A stretch of 64,000 bases of DNA from Nicotiana tabacum (GCF_000715075.1 NC_134081.1:111264289-111328288); one strand, 5' to 3'; shown: positions 1-11,783, counted from the stretch's first letter. Numbers and translations are program-made. Notes: generated by a model not told the origin, from the letters alone.

Positions 1-84
1 TCCCGACGGTGAAAATTTCGGGTCGTGACACAAGCCCAGCCTCTAACGGCCAGGTGGTTGACTTGTACCGGGCTTATAACTTAT
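1..84. other. Flank with possible LTR end
   Basis: Bases 21-30 read GGTCGTGACA, the same terminus seen at the ends of the gypsy LTRs at 28706 and 34827. The first 30 bases may therefore be the edge of another LTR. The remaining ~55 bases up to the E-family LTR are not recognised. Confidence 0.3.
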
Positions 85-1470
85 TGTCACACCCCTTCTC
101 TACCCCTTCCATCCCTCTTCTACCCCCGCAAAAAGATAAATATGTGTGTTATGGATTGTGAGTTAAAGAGTTTTTCCAATTAAAGTGACAAATTTGAGTA
201 GGGATTATTTTATTTACAGAGTCGCCACTTGGAATTGATTTTTGGGTATTCCAAGTAACCTTTTATTTAAATCCATAGTCAAAGGAATATTTGACTCTAT
301 TATTTTTGGTCTGCAAAAACAAAATTTGGGTAAAAAATTCTGTTGACCGGGTAGAAGGTGTAAGGCATTTCCCGAGTTACGTGGTTCTAACATGGTCACT
401 TTATTGACTACAACTTGGTTTGAATTAATTTTGGATAAAATTGTGTTTTATTGGATTTCCATGTTTTACCTATCCATTTTTATTTATTAAAATTGTTAAA
501 GAAAGATTTGAATAAAATTGTCCTAACCGCACCATGCAAGCGAATGTGCGATCGAGATAAATTTTATTGATTTGTTTTTTGTCATAACCGCGCTACGCAA
601 GCAAATCCGCAGTCATGACGAGGATTATTAGTACGTTATTACTTTTGGAGAAAATTACTACATTCGAAGAAAATTAATTTTGAAATTTATTAAAAGTCAA
701 CTATCGCACTACGCATGCGAATCCACCCAACGCCCCAAATCCTTTTCCTTGAGTCCAAACATTACTTTTCAATCTTTGTTTGCAAACGTTATTCATTTTC
801 TCCTTAAACTTATTTCAATTAGTTTTATATCAAATTCAACAAACAAAACAGCCCCTTCCTACTACATACAACTACACATTCATAAAAACAAAAATATACA
901 TCTACCCCACAAAAATTCATAAACGACTTCACTGAAAATTATGTCATGAGCACACCTAATATGAACTTAAAAATTAGTACTCCCTCCATTTCAATTTATG
1001 TGAACCCATTTGACTAGGCACGGAGTTTAAGAAAAGAGAGAAAACTTTTGAACTTGTGGTTTAAAATGAGGCATATATATTTTGTGTGGTTATAAATTAT
1101 TATATAAAGGTAAATTGTTTCCAAATAAGGAAAGAGGTTATTCTTTTTGGCACAGACTAAAAAGAAAATAGGTTCACATAAATTGAAACGGAGGGAGTAG
1201 TTAATTAGTTATATTCCTAACAAGACAAATAAGCTAAATGGTCAAGAGCTATTCTCCATTAAACAAATAGAGACAAAACTCTTATTTAGAGGCATAAAGT
1301 AAACAGAAAACCGCTCCAAACATTATTCAAACATAAACAAAAGTAAGATCTAAAAATCAAAAGATAAAATAAAATGGATAGAGATAGATTGGGACCTTTA
1401 ACTTTCAATATATTAATGAACCTCAACTGGCACATGAAGAAAGGTGCTCCGACCACTAGCAGAGCCACTT
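85..1470 (-). mobile_element. E-family gypsy LTR remnant (3' LTR, truncated by D)
   Basis: This stretch is collinear with 15701-16847: both start TGTCACACC, run through the same A/T-rich sequence, and share the 'agcagagccactt' stretch. The homology stops at 1470, where element D begins. In minus orientation this is the downstream part of an E 3' LTR whose other part (the equivalent of 16848-17501) is missing. It carries a 218-bp MITE that the 15701 copy lacks. Small open frames here are not conserved and are not annotated. Confidence 0.75.
980..1197. mobile_element. Stowaway-type MITE, TA target duplication
   Basis: A 218-bp element with terminal inverted repeats. The left end is CTCCCTCCATTTCAATTTA and the right end is its near-perfect complement, ending GAGGGAG. 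TA dinucleotides flank it at 978-979 and 1198-1199. The related E LTR at 16557-16575 and its second copy at 47090 show the uninterrupted site with a single TA, so excision-free insertion at TA is directly visible. There is no coding capacity. Ends, size and TA target fit Tc1/mariner-derived Stowaway elements. Confidence 0.88.
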
Positions 1471-3674
1471 GTCACACCTCCTTTTTTCCGAGGGGATAGG
1501 GGAGTGTTTCCAATTTAAGTGATATTATTCGAAATGGGATTATTTATTTAGTTCAGAGTCGCCACTTGGAAAAATTTATGGTGTCCCAAGTCACCAGTTT
1601 ATTTTTAAATCCCAAATCGAGGAAAATTAACTCCATTTATGGTCCGCGAACACAGAAGACTGGGTAAAGAATTATGTTAACCCGGGAGAAGGTGTGAGGC
1701 ACTCCCGAAATCCGTGGTTCTAGCACGGTCGCTCAACTATTAATAATTGGCCAAATTATCTGATTTAATACATATTTAAAACCTATTGTGCATTTTTAAC
1801 TTTTTAACCGCTTTTAATATTTATGGAATTTGTTTGAACAAGTCGCGATATCGCACACTCGTTGTTTTTGTTCATATTGCAAATCGCGTCACGTGAAACG
1901 CACCCACGACTTACAACATGTTTCTTTTATTATTATTCGAAGCTGTGGTCAAGTCGCGTGAAACGCGCACTTGAATTAGGATTTACGAATCGTGACCATG
2001 CCACGGGAACCGTACCTATGACCACGATAATTTATTAATCGCGCCTAAAGCAAGCTAAGATGTTCTAGAGTTGTTCATTTCCTATATTTGAGATTCTGTT
2101 GTGAGGTGATTGATTATGGAATAAGAGTGTGGGAGATATGGATTGAATCACTAAACTATTCATGAAATGGACTGTTCATGGATTTAAGAAGTTGCAAACT
2201 GAAACTAATCTGAACGTCTACTTGAAGTTAAAATCAAGCAATTGGGTTTTAAACAAAAAAAAAAAGACATCTTTTGCAGAAACTAAAGGAAACGGATTAT
2301 ATGGAATATCAAAAACCATGATGCTCAACAAAATATGGGATCAAATGCTGGAACTAAACGTACAGATCAATGAGGTCAATTTTAACATTACGGACCTCTC
2401 TTCTTGTTGGTGAACAATTTTATTCTCACATGCATTAGGTTGGGGATGAATATAAATCAAATTGACACACAGACTAATTCATACATATCATGAAGGATAG
2501 ATTCAAGCATTACAACACATTGCGAGTAAATGAACGACATTTAGTTCATGCAGAAATGGGTCGAAACAGTAAATTCCAATCAAAATAAGATAATCACTAA
2601 AGTCAAACATAATTTCATATTAGACCAAATCTGAAAAATTCAGGTTTAAAGAGGACATACCTAATTGTACAAGGGTCAAATCTAGAAGCAAAGAAAAGCC
2701 AAATGAAGGCTAGATTCAGCAAGTTGGAGCTCAGCAATGCCAGAAAAAATAACCAAATCAGCAGAAATCGACAAAAATCAACGGCTCCAAAAACAGCTTT
2801 CAGAAATCCAGAATAAAAAGAAACCGAGCTTTGAAATCAGTTCTTCAAAGCTCAATTGAAAATTCCAGTGTTTCTTTCCATTTTTTAGCTTTTAATTTTT
2901 TAGATCTAGTATTTTGAACCATAAACTTCGAGCTAATTCTCCCAAGGCATGTATGAGTGTGTGTGTGTGTGAGAAGGTGAGAAAGTGACAAAGGGGAGGC
3001 GGACATCTAGGATTTGGTTGTAAAAATGGAGGGGAGTCTCGTTCTTGAGAGAAAAATGTAAACAGGGGCAGCGGCTAGGGTTCGTCTTTTGGAGGGGAAG
3101 ATACGTTCTTCTATGGGAATGAAGGAAGGGGGGAGTGCGCCCATTCTCTGTTGTAATTAGCGAGAGAGAGGAAAAATTAGGGTCTATTTTAGAGATGAAG
3201 GGGAATATTGGGCCGGCAGGTAGCGGGCTTGGACGAATGGAAGGAAAATGGGCCACTAGAAGCACCTGGCTCAAAGCTGTAATGAGACCCCATAGCCTTC
3301 TCTTTTCCTTCTTTGTATTTTGCAAGACTAATCAATTTATTTAACACTCCTAATTCTAACTAATTTGAAAAATTAACCTAATGACCTATTTTCTACAATT
3401 AACTAATTCAATTAGCTAACAAATGCATGTAGACTAATGTATTTTTTGGTATTTTAGTGTTTTACAAATGCAATTAATTATGCAATTAAAATATAAAAAA
3501 TATAAAAATTAAAACTATTTTGTATTTTCTTTAGGATTTAAAATGCAACTTAAAAATGCATCAAACATGAATACGTACAAAGCAAACTAAGTAAAAATTT
3601 AGAAAAATAATTTAAAGCTATTTTTTTGGATTTTTTAGGAGTAATTTTATATTAGGGCAAAAATTAGGTGCTCA
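1471..3674 (-). repeat. D 3' LTR
   Basis: On the plus strand it begins TGTCACACCTCC and ends GGTGCTCA, so it reads TG...CA on the minus strand. It aligns through its whole length with 11784-13957. A short GT run at ~2955-2971 corresponds to the much longer GT/GA array in the other LTR. The D insertion point in E is at 'agagccactt'; the other side of the target is lost. Confidence 0.8.
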
Positions 3675-3675
3675 C

Positions 3676-3692
3676 GGCTGCCCCTCTTTGCT
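3676..3692 (-). other. Polypurine tract of D
   Basis: On the minus strand the bases just upstream of the 3' LTR read AAAGAGGGGCAGC, immediately before the LTR start TGAGCACC. A purine run in this position primes plus-strand DNA synthesis in LTR retrotransposons. It confirms the minus orientation of D. Confidence 0.6.
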
Positions 3693-3813
3693 CGGAAACA
3701 TGAAGAGTTTTGGACAAAGATAAAGTGAGCAATTACGAGCAATTTTTGCCCGTTTGATACTCCATGGGAAGCATTTTGGAAAAGTTCGACCGAACCTTGC
3801 TTCGGAGGTTGCC

Positions 3814-3852
3814 TACATATCCTTGGCTATAAAGGAATCAGGTCAGTGTAGT
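3814..3852 (-). other. 39-nt stem-loop module, copy a
   Basis: Outer helix CTACA/TGTAG and inner helix TCCTT/AAGGA (plus-strand sense) sit at fixed spacing within the shared frame GCCTAC...GAATCAG...GTAGTTC. It lies just inside the D 3' LTR and polypurine tract. Both helices differ in sequence from the other copies yet still pair. Function unknown. Confidence 0.6.
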
Positions 3853-4321
3853 TCTGGATGTTTTGCTAGTTGGGACTACTGAGACGCTGTGATTTCGCTG
3901 TTGCTGCTCTTTCTTGCTGAGCTCCCTATTACAACAAAGTCAAAATGAAAAAGAAACTAACTAAGCCTATCAGCTACGAGTTACAAGATTCCTATCTATG
4001 AGTCTTTTGAAGCTTGATCTTGAGTCTTGAATGGTTCTTCATGCGGACTTTTGATTTGAACCTTGATGCTTGCTAGCTGCAGGTGCTAGTTCTTTCTTCT
4101 TCAGCTTTTCGGATCAAGACGGGACATGCAAAGCTTATTACTTCAGCCATGTCTTGAGCAGTTCACATCTTTCATCGGCTTCTGCATTTTGGATTCACTT
4201 CTCTTCTTCTTTTTTTTCTTTTATTCTGGATTGAGACTTCTTCCTTTGGTCATCTCGGACTGTCAGCTCGCATTCTTGAGGCGAGCTTCTGCTACTTCTA
4301 ACTTGAATTAAATTCTGAAAT

Positions 4322-4720
4322 GACTTCCCTCGTTCTTCAGGTGGGCACCTGCAACTGACTTGAAATTTGAAATGAATTCCCTCGTTCTCCAGGTGGGCGC
4401 CTGCTAATGACTTGAAAATTGAAACAAATTCCCTCATTCTCCAGGTGGGCGCCTGATGCTGACTTAAAACTTGAAATAAATTCTCTCATTCTCCAGGTGG
4501 GCGCCTGATGACTTAAAACTTGAAATAAATTCCCTCATTCTCCTGTTGGGCGCCTGCTGTTGACTTAATACTTGCAATAAATTCCCTCATTCTCCAAGTG
4601 GGCGCCTGATGCTGACTTAAAACTTGAAATAAATTCCCTCGTTCTCCAGGTGGGCGCCTGCTATTTTAATACTTACAATAAATTCCCTCATTCTCCAGGT
4701 GGGCGCCTGCTACTACAGCA
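4322..4720. repeat. ~57-60-bp minisatellite in D
   Basis: About seven or eight imperfect head-to-tail units share 'attccctc(g/a)ttctccaggtg' followed by 'ggcgcctgc'. They are separated by variants of 'tgacttaaaacttgaaata'. Each unit contains the palindrome GGCGCC. Units vary by small deletions (the one ending near 4510 lacks 'ctg'). It lies within the internal region of D between the gag end and the 3' LTR. Confidence 0.85.
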
Positions 4721-5064
4721 AAACGGAAACAACAAAAGAAACTTTTTCTGCCCCAGATTACACTAGGAAGATTTGTGAGTTATTAGCTGAACTATAAATT
4801 ACCTATGTTATTGATGAGAGTAAAATTGAAGACTCAACTAGGATGTGCGTCTCCTAAAGAAATAAAAATTTGAAAAACCCAAACTAGGAAGTGCGTCTCC
4901 TAAATTTGAGATTGAGCTTGCGGAAAACTATAAACTAAGCTTGACTAAACTAAAAGCTGACCCTATTCTCCAGGCGGGACCCCTGATTTCAAGAAAACTA
5001 AAGATTGATAACTTAAGAAAACTAAAAATTGACCTTCCTTTTTTAATCCAAACTTCCCTACTTA

Positions 5065-6035
5065 TTATCCTAGGAGAAAATTCATCAGACTAGGTCTTTT
5101 TTTTATGGTATCTTAGGAGAAAGATTCATCAGACTAAGATTTTGATCCTAGAAGAAAGTTCATCAGACTAGGTCTTCTATCTTAGGAGAAAGATTCATCA
5201 GACTAAGATTTTGATCCTAGGAGAAAATTCATCAGATTAGGTCCTCTTTTTTTTGTTATCTTAGGAGAAAGATTTATCAGACTAAGATTTTGATCCTAGG
5301 AGAAAATTCATCAGACTAGGTATCTTTTTTTTTTTTTGGTATCTTAGGAGAAAGATTCATCAGACTAAGATTTTGATTCTAGGAGAAAATTCATCAGACT
5401 AAGTCTCTCTTTTTTTTGGTATCTTAGGAGAAAGAATCATCAGATTAAGATTTTGATCCTAGGAGAAAGTTCATCAGACTAGGTCTTCTATCTTAGGAGA
5501 AAAATTCATCAGACTAAGATTTCGATGCTAGGAGAAAATTCATCAGACTAGGTCTCTTTTTTATTATCTTAGGAGAAAGATTCATCAAACTAAGACACTT
5601 ATCCTAGGAGAATGATTCATCAAACTAAGACTTCGATCCTAGGAGAAAGTTCATCAGACTAGGTCTTTTTTTGTTATCTTAGGAGAAAGATTCATCGGAC
5701 TAAGATTTCTATCCTAGGAGAAAATTCATCAGACTAGGTTTTCTATCTTAGGAGAAAGATTAATCAGACTAAGATTTTGATCCTATGAGAAAATTCATCA
5801 GACTAGGTCCCTTTTTTGTTATCTTAGGAGAAAGATTCATCAGACTAAGATTTCTATCCTAAGAAAAAATTCATCAGACTAGGTTTTCTATCTTAGGAGA
5901 ATGATTCATCAGACTAAGACTTCAATCCTAGGAGAAAGTTCATCAGACTAGGTCTTCTCTCTTAGGAGAAAAATTCATCAGACTAAGATTTTTATTGGGA
6001 GAAAATCCATCAGACTAGGACTTTTTATCCTAGGA
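5065..6035. repeat. ~38/76-bp minisatellite in D
   Basis: About 970 bp of repeated 'ctaggagaaaattcatcag' plus 'actagg', alternating with 'cttaggagaaagattcatc' plus 'agactaag'. The two half-units of ~38 bp form a ~76-bp dimer, giving roughly 12-13 dimers. Each half contains TTCATCAGACTA. T-rich linkers of variable length (up to 12 T) separate many units. There is no coding frame. Confidence 0.9.
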
Positions 6036-7316
6036 GGAAAAATGTGAAGAGCAATGGCAACATTTATGCACACTAGCAAGACAGATAAAGGCAAAGATTT
6101 GAGAAACTTACCTTTGTCGGCTCTTCTCTTCTTTTTTCTTTTTATTTCTTTTCTTCTCTTTTTTTTTTCTGAAACCCAAATTCCTTGCACTGGTTTGTTC
6201 CTGTTTCAAACAAAGAAAATTTTGTCAGTTTTAAAAGTGGTGGTCGGTTTATGGCCTTGAGTCTTGGGCAGCTTGGCTTTTGCTCAATCAGCTTGAGTCA
6301 GTTTCAAGAGACTTTTTGCTTTACATCAACCTTGATCATTTCACACCCAGTACTATTTGTATTTGTGGCTCAATCAGCCTTATCCCAACTGGAGATTTTT
6401 GCTTAGGTGACCTTTTCTATATCTTGAATGTCTTTCTGCTTTTTGAGCAATTTGTCTGTGAGAGAGAATCACCAATTATCTTTGCTTGCGCCCAGTAGGT
6501 TGACAAGAGTCTTTTAGGGGCAAACATTTTCATGAACCCTCAAGGCATGTTGACAGTAATGACTAAGTGTGCTGGCCAAATTTACTTTGTACAACTGAAA
6601 AGCTGGTAACAGATTTTGAAATCTTTTCTTGCTTGTTTTGACAAGGACTGACTCAGAGTGAAGGACACAATGATGCAAAGAAACAAGATTAACAAGAAAT
6701 ACCCATGTCGGAAGGACAGAAGGAAGAGTTTTTAGCCTTAATGATCATGACATGCATTTTGAACTTAACAGTCTGATCTATCAAACTGACCAAATCTTCC
6801 TTTTTACCATTCTTCTGACTTTGAAGCCGGGCTTGTTCGTGCCAATCCTTTGCATCAGCTTCACGACTCACTTTCGACAAGTAGTGCCCCGAGGGATTTT
6901 CACCAACAAGCCTCTCTCATTTATTTATCTCTTCTTACCGTCGCCTTACAGTGCCCGTGAGGGTTTTCACTAGTAAGACTCTCTCTTTTCTTTTCTTTTT
7001 TTTCTTTTGCTTTCTTGAGTGGGCAACTTAACAGTGTTCTATGTCGCGTGACAACTTTTGCTCATTGCATGCTTCTATTGGCATTCTTGAAGGCATATCA
7101 GGAGGTCTTTTTTGAAAGGTTTTTTGGATAGGGTTGGAAAGAATGGTTGACATAAAGGCTCAAAGTAGACTCAAAATAAGGGGCTGTAGACTTACAACTC
7201 TTGGAATCGACTCTTTCAAAAGTGAAATAAAATCTTTGCCCCAGTTTCAGATATCGGGAATTTTTTGGAATTTTGTTTTTACTCTTATTTGGTTGGACCG
7301 AACCGTATAAGGCTGC

Positions 7317-7355
7317 CTAGTTATCCCTTTTTTAAAGGAATCAAGTCTAACGTAG
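7317..7355 (-). other. 39-nt stem-loop module, copy b (most diverged)
   Basis: It follows 'ggaccgaacc' and has inner helix CCTTT/AAAGG around a short T-rich loop, then 'GAATCAAG' and 'GTAGTTC'. The outer helix is reduced to CTA/TAG plus flanking TT/AA. The spacing between helix ends is the same 39 nt as in the better copies. Confidence 0.45.
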
Positions 7356-7379
7356 TTCAAACATCTGACCTAACTAAAA

Positions 7380-7490
7380 AAAAAATTCATCTTTCTTTCT
7401 TTTTCTTTTTCTTTTTCTTTTTCTTTTTCTTTTTCTTTCTTTTTTTTCTCATTTTTTCCTTCTTTCTTCTCTTTTTTTTTTTCAAAACAA
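7380..7490. repeat. Pyrimidine-rich low-complexity tract
   Basis: Mostly (CTTTTT)n and T runs on the plus strand, hence purine-rich in the sense of element D. A 98-residue open frame over it is almost entirely Phe/Leu and is an artefact of composition. Confidence 0.8.
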
Positions 7491-8387
7491 ACTACCCCAG
7501 CTTCTATTTTCTAGGGGCATGGACCTTCGAATGTTCTTTTTTCTTTTTCTTTTTCACTTGAACTTTTTAAGAGTTTCCCCAGTTTGTACTTTGGGAGCAT
7601 GGACTTTTCTTTTTTATTTTTTTATTTTTTGACTTTTGACTCTAAACTTGATTCCAAAAGAGGATGATCAAAGAAAATAACACAGGCTCAAAAGGTGTAA
7701 TAAAGGGTATAAAGTATTTGGGTAGCAAAACAAGGGCCTCCTAGCTCTAGAGTGCCAATCATGGTTTCCTTTCGCGACACAGTATTGATGAACATGCCTG
7801 TCTTCTTGGTGTGTCGTGGTCGGAAGACACTTTTCACCCATTAATGTCGAACTTTCCAATAAACTTCAATTGATTCTTCCTCAAACCCGACCTTCACAAT
7901 GATTTGAAGGTAAAGATCATTAACCTCCACGGGTCATTTTATTCGAGCTTATTCAAAAGTGTTTCAACTCTTTATTCATCCTCAAAAGTTCCTTTTTCTC
8001 ATTTATCCAATTCAAGCTTATATCAGTTTTCTAAGATCTGGCCAAAAATTCTGCATGCATGTCATATCACTAAAACTAGCGGGAAAAGAACTAAGCATGG
8101 AATGACACAAAAGGATAAACTGTATTTCATTGAGTAAAAAACAAGACAAACAACCTAAAATCCGAGTTACAACCCTAAAATAACCCGGCTAATGAAAATA
8201 GCAACAAAACGGACAGACAAGACTCACACAAACAAAATAGAGGGATAGAAGGGTTTGACTCAATAAAACAAATAAAATCTGGATCACACCCTGGAATAAC
8301 CCAGATAATAGAAAAAATATCAAAACAAGCTACCAAGATTCCTTCCTAGTGATGAGGGAATGACTTTTCAATTGCTAAGCTTGACAT

Positions 8388-10329
8388 TTAGCCACAAATT
8401 TGCTCATCAGAATCAACATGGCCTTCTCCAATTTCAGTCGGCAAGTTCCCGAGAGGATTCTCATACTCCATGTCACCACACATCATCCCTACAAAGTGTG
8501 CATCATCATGTGCACGTAAAGGATTCTGCGTGATATTCTGGGTGTCATTATCTTGGATCACAATCAGTTTTTCCTGGATCATCCTTTCTATTTCTCTTTT
8601 CAAATCCCGACAACTTTTAACATTGTGCCCCTGGGCATTGGAATGGTATTCACATCTTTTAGAAGGGTCAAAGCTTCTTGCACGTAGGTCCACATGATTT
8701 GGAGGAATAGGTGCAATCATGTCATAATGCTTTAATTTCTCAAACACACTTGTATAGGACTCCTATTGGTGTAATATTATCTTTCAACCTTTGTTCCCCT
8801 CTATACCCCTGGCTTGGATGTGGGTTATAGGGCACTTGAAAATTTTGTGGAGGCTGGTGGAGATTTTGCGTTGCTGGTGCTCGCCTTCTGGGGTGTCTTG
8901 GTGGCTGGACAACATACTGAAGTGGAGCAATAGAGTATTGTGGGTTCTGAGGTGGATAGTAGTGCTCAGAGGAATCATCGGACACCTGATGAGGCTGCTC
9001 ATACCTTCGAGATGTTCTCCTAAGACCTCTTCCCGACCTTATTGTCATCATGGTTTCTTCATCCTTCTCATTCGTGTCACTAAAATTATCAGATTCAATC
9101 TGGACAGCCTAAGTTGCAGCTTTGAGAACTGCTTGACTTATAATTTTGCTTGTCTTAATCTCAACCATTTCCCCAATTTTGATTGCTTCCGAGAAGGATT
9201 TGCCCATTGCGGACATCATGTTTTGAAAATAATCTGGCTCTTGAGCCAGAAGGAAGACATTGATTAACTCGTGGTCATCCATGGGTGGCTTAACTCTAGC
9301 CGCTTGCTCTCTCCATTTAATGGCATATTCCCTGAAACTTTCAGTTGGTTTCTTCTTCAGGTTTGAAAGGGAATTGCGGTCTGGGGCGATATCGATGTTG
9401 TATTGGAACTGTTTGACAAAGGCCTGGGCCATGTCATCCCAGACATGCCAGTGAGAGGTTTCTTGATCCATAAACCATTCAGAGGCTACCCCTGTCAGGC
9501 TTTCCCCGAAATAAGCCATTACTAGTTGTTCTTTTCCCTCCACACCTCTTATTTGATTGCAACACTTTTTCAGGTGGGCTATGGGGTCTCCGTATCCATC
9601 ATACTTTTCAAATTTGGGAGTCTTGAAACCAAGTGGCAAACGAATACCGGGGAACATACATAGATCCTTGAAGGCAATACTCTTCTGACCTGCCGACCCT
9701 TGCATGATTTTCAACTTTTGTTCTAAGCTTTTCACTCTTTGGGTCATTTCTTCTTGTGCCATCTTTCGGGTAGGCTTCTCAATCTTTGAAGGAAGAACAA
9801 ATAGGTACGAGTGGTACTCAGGAGAATGGTATTGTTCTTGCTGGGTAGCAAATTGTGACTCATGACTTTTCTTTTGTACCACTGTTGGCTGTGGGATAGT
9901 GAAAACGGGCATAACAGCAGTGATTGTCTGATTGGTTGTCAATGGAACACTTTGGGAGCGCGCACCAAAAGTTCCAGTTGTAGTCGTACAGTTGGGATAA
10001 AGACTGAACCCAAATGGATAGGATCGATCAGACAATGAGACACGAGTGGTAATAGTCGAGATGGTTGTGAATTTTGGGAAAACATGAGAAAGGGGTGGTC
10101 CTTGACCATTGGCCGATGCTTGACACATTTCAGTCATTTGCTGTTTCGGTATTCTATTTTTCTCAACCACAGTTGACTCTTGTTGAACCCTCTGACCCCG
10201 AGTCTCTTGACCACTCGTAACAGCTTCAATGTCAGTTGTCAATGACATTTTTTCTTTGGATTTTGTGTTGCCAGCTTGCCACAAACCGACCACCACAAAC
10301 TTTCTTCTATGATTCAAAATAAGAGACAC
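8388..10329 (-). pseudogene. gag of element D (broken)
   Basis: Read on the minus strand. The first open segment (10329-9109, 406 codons; a better start is the Met 27 codons in, MSLTTDIEAV) has a Gln/Thr/Pro-rich N-terminal half, a short coiled-coil-like stretch (RVKSLEQKLKIM) and a Retrotrans_gag-type domain at about residues 240-370. Recognisable pieces there are EKYDGYGDPIAHLKKC, MAYFGESLTGVASEWF and FVKQFQYN. It stops at a TAG (9109-9111) that lies in frame with the next segment (from 9051), so one substitution (probably CAG to TAG) explains it. A frameshift at ~8745 then leads to 8747-8388, which carries the knuckle CEYHSNAQGHNVKSC typical of Tat/Ogre gag. Gag would package element RNA into cytoplasmic particles. 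No pol follows. Confidence 0.85.
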
Positions 10330-10448
10330 GTTAGAATAGACTCAGTCGGTCCTTATTATGATCTTTATTTTTTATTTTATTTTTTTTCATTTTCATTTCA
10401 TTTCATTTTTTATTTATTTTTTGGTCGATCGAACCTGATGTGGGTTGC

Positions 10449-10487
10449 CTACGCATCATGTGGGAACATGAATCAGATCGTGCGTAG
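10449..10487 (-). other. 39-nt stem-loop module, copy c
   Basis: A six-pair outer helix CTACGC/GCGTAG and a six-pair inner helix TCATGT/ACATGA around the loop GGGA. It lies ~120 bp upstream of the gag start in element sense. Both helices are perfect and differ in sequence from copies d, f and g. Confidence 0.65.
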
Positions 10488-10529
10488 TTCGGGAAGATCA
10501 AGAATAAAGGAAATAAACTAACTCTCTTT

Positions 10530-10965
10530 TTTGTTTCTAATTTCCAAAAGAAAGACTTATAAAGAAGAAAGAAAATATTTTTGGATTTCGATTTGTTTTT
10601 TTTTTTTTTTGTATTTTTGAAAAGAAAGACTTCTAAAGAAGAAAGAAAATATTTTTTTTGAATTTCGATTTTTTTTTTCCGGAATTTCGAAAGAAAAACT
10701 TCTAAATAAGAAAGGAAATATTTTTGGATTTATAAAGTTTTATTTTATGAAAGAAATACTTCAAAAGAAAAAAAAAAGAAAATATTTTTGAATCTTTAAT
10801 TTTCTTTTCAATTTTCGAAAGAAGAATGAAAATATTTTTGGATTTTGAGAAGAAATTAAAACGAAAATGTTTTTGTATTTTTTTTAAAAATTGGGGTCCA
10901 AAAGAAAGACTTTCTAAAGAAGGAAGTAAAGGAAAATATTTTTGAATTTTGTTTTTGAAAATTGT
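10530..10965. repeat. A/T-rich leader repeats of D
   Basis: Five or six imperfect units of ~75-90 bp built on 'aaagaaagacttctaaagaa' followed by 'gaaagaaaatatttttgg' and T runs. The same unit type recurs in the E leader (14200-14470 and 14640-14860), always between stem-loop modules. Non-coding. Confidence 0.75.
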
Positions 10966-10988
10966 GGGCCGGAACCGATGAGGTTTGC

Positions 10989-11027
10989 CTACATATCTCA
11001 CATCCGGTGAGAATCAGACCCGTGTAA
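10989..11027 (-). other. 39-nt stem-loop module, copy d
   Basis: Inner helix TCTCAC/GTGAGA with loop ATCCG. The outer helix is CTACA/TGTAA in plus sense, which in the minus-strand transcript keeps four standard pairs and one U-G wobble. It is preceded by 'ggaaccgatgaggtttgc', as in copies f and g. Located in the D leader. Confidence 0.6.
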
Positions 11028-11761
11028 TTCTGCCAGTTTTGACGGAACAGGGAAACATGACTTTTTGAAAATATTGGCTTATTTTCTTTTCTCTTTTTTA
11101 TTTCAAAGTTTTGGCAGAGTTTCGAATTTCAAATACCTACCTCACTCTTTTTTTTTGTTTTTTATTTTATTTTCTTTCCCTATTCTAGAAGCCAGTCAAC
11201 ATGCAAGCCGAAACAAACAACTGTGCAAGTAGCAAGTAAGATCCATCAGGATAGTTTTTTTAATTTGGGTACACCTGTCCTAGACGGACCCAAACCCTAT
11301 GTTGAGTCCCCTAAGTCAAAATGCACGTGATGCAAACAAACGTACCTACTAGGGATCCGACATGAGGTTATGTTATTCTAGGTTTGTACCCTAGGGTGTA
11401 TTGTTCTAAACTTGGCTTACTCGAGCGGATAACTCGAGCCGAGGGGGGCCAGCGTACTGGGAATACAGAAGCTTCACCGGCTTTGCAACTTGTCCGATCC
11501 TCGTTCTAAAATTAGGGGTATGACTCTAACAGAAAAGAAGCCACGCGAAGCGCACGCTTCCCAGAAGATTTAGAAGACTCAGAGAGAAGAAGGGTGTCGT
11601 AACAGTTTTATATACAGTTCACGCAATATCAAAGCGGTAAAAAAATGGCATTTAGCATATTAGGCTCAAACACGTAAAAATCAGACAATCATGAAAGCCA
11701 ATCATAACAACTATTTTAAGCTCGAATTCTGAACCCTTAACCAGAGATTCTGGGTTCATGT
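11028..11761. other. D leader, upstream part
   Basis: Non-coding sequence between the stem-loop module and the primer-binding site in element sense. It shares blocks with the E leader: 'gtacacctgtccta', 'gcacgtgatgcaaacaaacg' and 'ttactcgagcgga' occur in the same order at 15187, 15240 and 15334. No gene is seen. Confidence 0.6.
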
Positions 11762-11783
11762 CCCCAGTAGAGTCGCCAGAGCT
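11762..11783 (-). other. Primer-binding site of D
   Basis: On the minus strand the bases directly after the 5' LTR read CTCTGGCGACTCTACTGG. The E elements have the same stretch after their LTRs at 15680-15700 and 46204-46224. Its position and its conservation between families mark it as the tRNA-complementary primer site; the tRNA was not identified. Confidence 0.65.

Larger units (their letters stand above)
3853..8387. other. Non-coding interior of D downstream of gag
   Basis: There are 4.5 kb without a convincing coding region. Contents are two minisatellites (4322-4720 and 5065-6035), a second stem-loop module (7317-7355), pyrimidine-rich tracts around 6120-6170 and 7380-7480, and unique A/T-rich sequence. 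Short open frames here are low complexity or lack any recognisable domain. This is where pol would sit in an autonomous relative. Confidence 0.65.

Noticed and set aside
2933..3325. 130-codon minus-strand frame in the D 3' LTR, with a 166-codon counterpart at 13251-13751 in the 5' LTR
   Set aside because: The shared ~110 residues made it look conserved. But the two LTRs began identical, and most differences between the frames change the amino acid (e.g. FPF/SPF, TYL/TDL, LDV/LVV), which is not a sign of selection on protein. Microsatellite sequence is included.
5065..6035. CRISPR-like repeat-spacer array
   Set aside because: Units are a head-to-tail minisatellite with variable T-rich linkers inside a plant retroelement; there are no unique spacers and no cas genes.
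7265..7561. 98-codon open frame on the plus strand
   Set aside because: Almost entirely Phe/Leu from a T-rich tract; antisense to element D; no start context or domain.
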